This document shows, one piece after another, positions 36,001 to 38,615 of a DNA stretch of 38,615 nucleotides (its first letter is position 1; the number at the start of each line of letters is the position of its first letter). Origin of the DNA: GYS-P2D sp964489125 (GTDB lineage Bacteria; Bacteroidota; Bacteroidia; Chitinophagales; Saprospiraceae); the NCBI GenBank assembly GCA_964489125.1, contig CAZAXY010000021.1, positions 1-38,615 on the forward strand. The letters run 5' to 3'. A model generated the notes under the pieces. It saw nothing but the letters and a program-made list of their open reading frames with translations, had not been told where the DNA came from and did no database searches. A program made the position numbers and the translations under genes.

Positions 36001-36321
36001 ATTACTAATCCATCAGCTCAAGTTCCTGACAACAATGGCATGACTGGTCAAGCTCAAACAACATCTCAAGCTCAGGTCAACATACAAGTTATGCCTAATC
36101 CTACAAGAGTAGGAACGGGCCTTGTCATTCAGATAGAGGGAGCAGTAAGTAGTAATGCAACTGCTGCATTAATCGATCTACAAGGAAATGTATTCCATAG
36201 AACAGTGATGAGAGAAGGATATAACCGCTTAAGCACTGACGACTTAGAAGCTGGCGTATATATCTTAGAGTATACCGATGGTAACGATATACAAAGAATA
36301 ATGGTGATTATTCAGGATTAA
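33079..36321 (+). CDS. Secreted thrombospondin type 3 repeat/VWA protein with type IX sorting domain
   Basis: A 1080-aa secreted protein. Signal peptide 1-24. TSP3-type calcium-binding repeats (DxDxDG(V/I)xDxxD) occur near 35-80, in block 1 (about 178-347) and in block 2 (about 594-834). A Cys-rich stretch lies at about 75-175. Between the two blocks sits a VWA domain (about 362-592) with MIDAS motif DNSQS. About 834-975 is a GEVEDY-type domain (CVSGEVEDYSLF). About 1000-1080 is a type IX C-terminal domain (PNPTRVGTGLVI, AALIDLQGN, LEAGVYILEY). The main TSP3 unit is 38 aa (114 nt) and nearly identical at DNA level between copies. It is probably a large calcium-stabilised surface adhesin; the partner is unknown. 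A terminator follows. Confidence 0.92.
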   Translation: MMKSNLFTTGVLMLSVFFSISAFAVEDYNYEDFSNVFEDKDLDGVPDESDNCPHTFNPSQDDSDRDGIGDVCDEDDCGCQSESQLIYVCQDGMTRRIECSGLNDDITHCGPCETNRVDPCTTCTPDEDGRITFCIIPQNPENLRTVRGECNEVGQFFNADGSFKNPDNVCGPCNCALVGDVDTDGDGECDRTDECPTDPTRQEAGMCGCDDQDSDSDWVCDSEDICPGGNDKNDDDGDGIPNLCDVCPGFDDAADMDGDGIPDGCDQCMIGDSDNDGVCDDVDVCLGFDDNADMDGDGIPDACDSCAVGDSDNDGVCDDMDICLGFDDNADMDGDGVPDGCDDNNGNNNGDTGFQVCETSDTINTDVLFVIDNSQSISIEEYSLFEQTIVATIANIQANCPTSRVAVMHYGGSFGQEVSVELDFENGRSITAVQRQFCVEQPCPSGGDDLNAAMEGAIALMNSGSLSHIEENELELVIFSDAFTGLECEGPGAFVNCSQIDPYTGIDALKSAPFNASVTVIGATIQAEASRLALYASPGGSFSDVVLDPVCDQTFDGCTLPRQYIPVEFDSPVAATAAQIASLVTCGARAVTMNDSDNDGICDDADVCMGFDDNIDSDGDGIPDGCDNDTDTGMNDNDCNVGDSDNDGVCDDVDICLGFDDNADMDGDGIPDGCDSCPVGDSDNDGVCDNVDICLGFDDNADVDGDGIPDGCDQCNAGDVDNDGICDDVDVCLQGNDNFDVDLDGVPDACDPCPIDFLNDFDGDGVCDSSDLCQGSDDNADMDGDGIPDGCDTCPFDPSNDSDGDGVCDSDDICPNGDDNVDTDGNGIPDACDENKTFCDIQGDSRFEWIDDVKIGNVFNQSGNNGGYADFSDIVVDFEIGESFDVWINTGFFEDIAEISHYGYIDWNCDGDFDDAEEFVFLSRSIEETGGFITVPSFAVTDRPLRFRIIATYGRIDNACDPCVSGEVEDYSLFITNPSAQVPDNNGMTGQAQTTSQAQVNIQVMPNPTRVGTGLVIQIEGAVSSNATAALIDLQGNVFHRTVMREGYNRLSTDDLEAGVYILEYTDGNDIQRIMVIIQD

Positions 36322-36354
36322 ATTTCTGATGACATAGAATTAAATCAATAACGC

Positions 36355-36387
36355 AAAGCATGTAGTCTCTGGCTACATGCTTTTTTT
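36355..36387 (+). terminator. Terminator of the TSP3/VWA gene, overlapping the nuclease gene end
   Basis: Stem AAAGCATGTAG/CTACATGCTTT (36355-36365, 36373-36383) with a 7-nt loop, followed by a T-run on plus. The right arm and T-run are also the last codons (KKSM and stop) of the convergent nuclease gene. Confidence 0.85.
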
Positions 36388-37599
36388 CAGTATGGTCATC
36401 TCATTTTCATCCTTTAGGATGATGGTCGGGACTTGATTGAAGTTGTCGATCTTACCGTTGAAGCATACATTTTTGTTTTTTACGACTTGGGTAAGATCGG
36501 TATTGAAGTTTACAAGATTGTCCTTCCTGATGAATACTGAAAATATCTGATTTGGAAACTGTTTATCTAGATTCAAGAACAAGTTGCCCTTTCGAGAATG
36601 CCGAGTTGATACCACATTGCCACAGACGGTATATCTGGCACCATTACCCATAAATCTTCCCGCAAGTGCAGTGTTAAGATTACCTTTTGGGATCTCAGAT
36701 ATCCTTAGAGGCTCCCTGTCTCCACCATCCAACTCAGGAAACCAATATTCCTTCTCCAAGCGTGATTCTAACTTGTTGTCTCGTATATTATTGAAAAAAT
36801 CATAGCCCGTTCGCTCTTCGAGATCATCAATGGAAAGTGCGTAGGATGAAACTACATCTACATTTTCTGCATTGGGCATGATAAAGCCTATTCCCCGCTC
36901 ATTCTCCATATCTATAGCGACTTTGACAAAGTACTCAGGAATTGAAACGCCATTGATGGATCTTTCTACTTTGAACAATCCGTCGTCTAAGATGGGCATT
37001 GTAATGATATGCAGGGGGACGTTGTGTGTGATCACATAGTATCTGAGAACAGATTCTAATTCAGCCCAGAGTTTTCTATTAAACTCTGGTAGTTGAGGCG
37101 ATATATTAGAGTAATAGTAGCTCTCGCTTAAGGCTTGTTCACTCCATCTGAAGTCTGCACTTGGCGCGAGATGTCCACGATCGTAGCCATACCCATCATA
37201 GTAGTAGGTACTGTCGGATTGCATATGCTTTAAGAAATAATCTTCTTCTATCGAGGTTCCTGTTGGCACCTTTGGATCTACCCTGAAGTCATTGCTCCGA
37301 GTAAGATTGCCATTAGTTATATCTGGTAGAATCATGTGAGCCACCCATGCAGCCTGCTCATGATCCTCTGCATACTCTAAGATCATCGCAGAGTGCTCGA
37401 TATAATTATTGGAGGGCAAGCCTAGCGACTTGAGATCTTGGAGGATCTTTTGTTGTTTAAGATCAATTAAGATATTATTGATAGAGTCAAGATGACTTTG
37501 GATTTGCTCCTTCCGCTCAATTTCTGATCTAATTTCTTGTTCTAAGGATTGGCCAAATAACTGATATCCAAAGAATAGGAAAACTACTATAATTCTCAT
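36373..37599 (-). CDS. Exported DNA/RNA non-specific endonuclease
   Basis: A 408-aa nuclease. Signal peptide 1-17 (ends LFGQ), then a Glu/Gln/Lys-rich helical, coiled-coil-like stretch (about 18-60). The beta-beta-alpha metal nuclease domain (about 65-285) has the DRGH motif (Asp140-His143 in DRGHLAPSADF), metal-binding Asn165 in NISPQ and the following FNRKLWAELE. A C-terminal region (about 315-400; GNVVSTRHSRKGNLFLNLD, VCFNGKIDNF) looks like an OB-fold nucleic-acid-binding domain. It should act outside the cytoplasm, for example in using extracellular DNA or in attack; no immunity gene is recognisable, though a small exported protein is encoded 37 nt upstream. Confidence 0.9.
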   Translation of the reverse strand: MRIIVVFLFFGYQLFGQSLEQEIRSEIERKEQIQSHLDSINNILIDLKQQKILQDLKSLGLPSNNYIEHSAMILEYAEDHEQAAWVAHMILPDITNGNLTRSNDFRVDPKVPTGTSIEEDYFLKHMQSDSTYYYDGYGYDRGHLAPSADFRWSEQALSESYYYSNISPQLPEFNRKLWAELESVLRYYVITHNVPLHIITMPILDDGLFKVERSINGVSIPEYFVKVAIDMENERGIGFIMPNAENVDVVSSYALSIDDLEERTGYDFFNNIRDNKLESRLEKEYWFPELDGGDREPLRISEIPKGNLNTALAGRFMGNGARYTVCGNVVSTRHSRKGNLFLNLDKQFPNQIFSVFIRKDNLVNFNTDLTQVVKNKNVCFNGKIDNFNQVPTIILKDENEMTILKKSM

Positions 37600-37636
37600 G
37601 CGCTTATTACCTCGTTAATCTCTGATAATTGTTAAT

Positions 37637-38083
37637 CTATGGTTGTCCTGTGCTAAGTGGTTTGATACTGGTACAGTTGGCATAGTATAACTCATAGCTG
37701 CCATCTGGATTGATCAGTACGAAGTAGGTGTTATTCGATTTATCATTCCATGAGAGTTTTATTCTGCCATACTTTATATTCTTAACAAGCTGATGCCTTT
37801 GTACGTCTAATTCTGTTTCAATACTCTTGTTGAAATCGAGATTAGTTGATGATATCACGATATAATTGCATATGTCGGAGGTTAAGAAGATGTCAGTCTT
37901 TCCTTTTCTATAGTGCTGCTCTGTTTCAATATTGTCCTCAGCCACAGGATAATAGTCATTATCTTCCAAAACCTTAGAATATGATTCTATGCTCTTCTGC
38001 TCTGCGTATTGATCTATCAGATCAAATGGATTTTGAGCGTTTATACCACTGTGGATTAATAAGAAGAGCATCACCAGCCTCAT
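37637..38083 (-). CDS. Small exported hypothetical protein
   Basis: A 148-aa protein I do not recognise. Residues 1-16 form a signal peptide (ends GINAQ). The mature part is polar with alternating beta-like stretches (IFLTSDICNYIVIS, RIKLSWNDKSNNTYFVLINPDGSYELYY) and two cysteines (near 72 and 137) that could form a disulfide in the periplasm. It lies 37 nt upstream of the exported nuclease gene on the same strand and is probably co-transcribed. It could be a partner or inhibitor of the nuclease, but only the position suggests this. Confidence 0.65.
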   Translation of the reverse strand: MRLVMLFLLIHSGINAQNPFDLIDQYAEQKSIESYSKVLEDNDYYPVAEDNIETEQHYRKGKTDIFLTSDICNYIVISSTNLDFNKSIETELDVQRHQLVKNIKYGRIKLSWNDKSNNTYFVLINPDGSYELYYANCTSIKPLSTGQP

Positions 38084-38344
38084 AGCGTAAATATCGTATA
38101 GTTTGAGCGATTAATATTAAAATAAATCATGATATGATTGATCAATTTATACGTGTGACCTGAAAATGGATGCAACGTTTCATAATTCAGTTATTCTTGT
38201 GACCTGTAGAGAGTTGCAAGAGTCCCAACAACACTGAAGAAAGGGTTTCTGCTTATATGAATGAGTGTAGCAATGAATATAGATTCATATGGCCTCAATT
38301 TCAGTAGTTGAATGTGCTTTTGCACAGTGCATATGTTTCTTAGG
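38084..38344. promoter_or_regulatory. Divergent intergenic region with a spaced direct repeat
   Basis: Regulatory region between the hypothetical protein gene (minus) and the S41 peptidase gene (plus). GTGACCTG followed 8 nt later by TGCAA occurs twice, at 38155-38175 and 38199-38219, with the same internal spacing and 44 nt apart. No gene is supported inside; a short plus reading frame here lacks any recognisable content. Confidence 0.4.
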
Positions 38345-38352
38345 TAATTTTG
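38345..38352 (+). promoter_or_regulatory. -7 promoter element for the S41 peptidase gene
   Basis: TAATTTTG followed by CC matches TAnnTTTG, with a TTG at 38320-38322 about 22 nt upstream that could be the -33 element. The start codon follows 21 nt later. Confidence 0.5.
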
Positions 38353-38373
38353 CCTTCGCACTAATACATCATT

Positions 38374-38615
38374 ATGAAAAGGATTTTTCTTTTATCGTTG
38401 TCACTATTGGCTTGTTTAATAGCTGTCTCGCAGCAGAAGTATTATGGAGATGCTGCTGGCGAAAAGCTTGATTGGGCCATGTATTATCTCAATGAGTATT
38501 ATGTAGATTCCGTAGACGCACATGTGATCACTGATGCGGCTATGCGGGCTATTGCGGCGCAGTTAGATCCTTATTCGGTATATCAGTCAGCTGAAGAGCT
38601 CCGTAAGCAAAGACA
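38374..38615 (+). CDS. S41-family C-terminal-processing peptidase, N-terminal fragment
   Basis: A frame from ATG at 38374 runs off the window end (80 complete codons). It begins with a signal peptide (MKRIFLLSLSLLACLIAVSQ), then KLDWAMYYLNEYYVDSVD and AMRAIAAQLDPYSVYQSAEEL. The pattern of a helical lead with YYVD and a following LDPYS.Y...E is the standard N-terminus of carboxyl-terminal processing proteases (S41), which continue into PDZ and Ser/Lys catalytic domains not included here. It is cut by the window edge, not broken. A TAnnTTTG promoter element lies just upstream. Confidence 0.75.
   Translation, partial: MKRIFLLSLSLLACLIAVSQQKYYGDAAGEKLDWAMYYLNEYYVDSVDAHVITDAAMRAIAAQLDPYSVYQSAEELRKQR

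Overview
This window looks like chromosomal DNA of a Bacteroidota species, most likely of the Saprospiria (Lewinella/Saprospiraceae-like) group. Four things point there: Por/type IX secretion C-terminal sorting domains on two predicted secreted proteins, a GLPGLI-family protein directly behind a TonB-type outer-membrane barrel, a propeller-type two-component kinase, and TAnnTTTG-type promoter elements. The level below phylum is inference. I see no rRNA, tRNA, IS transposase, phage gene or CRISPR array.

Layout. 1-743 and 3339-4129 are long non-coding stretches carrying a multi-hairpin repeat family in the same orientation on both sides of an 864-aa secreted surface protein (744-3338, minus). 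A VapBC-like toxin-antitoxin pair (4130-4763) follows, then a LuxR-type response regulator and its propeller histidine kinase (8638 down to 4832), menB, a CBS-pair protein and a fused ABC exporter, all on minus. From 12287 to 17035 three plus-strand genes encode an outer-membrane barrel, a GLPGLI protein and a heparan-glucosaminide acetyltransferase-like membrane protein. They converge on a minus-strand 1165-aa fusion of an ammonium transporter with a hybrid histidine kinase (17025-20522). 20678-23815 is a compact minus-strand operon of ThuA-like, creatininase-family and Gfo/Idh/MocA proteins. 24013-32839 holds housekeeping and metabolic genes: rpsT, a 2-oxoglutarate/Fe(II) dioxygenase, a nucleoside hydrolase, a 3-phosphoglycerate dehydrogenase-like enzyme, msrA, a secreted alpha/beta hydrolase, a thiolase, a TPR protein with a TonB-like C-terminus and a PhzF-family protein. 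33079-36321 encodes a 1080-aa secreted protein with thrombospondin type 3 repeats around a VWA domain. An exported DNA/RNA nuclease, a small exported hypothetical protein and the start of an S41 peptidase close the window.

The observation I rate highest is the hairpin repeat family at about 216-635 and 3678-3990. Copies differ in sequence, but both arms of the stems change together, so pairing is kept. That implies selection on structure, in RNA or single-stranded DNA, rather than on the short reading frames that cross it. Next are the Amt-histidine kinase fusion, which keeps the paired pore histidines but appears to lack one gate phenylalanine, and the ThuA/creatininase/oxidoreductase operon, which may process an oxidised sugar or cyclitol. 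All comparisons are by eye; no database search or folding program was run.
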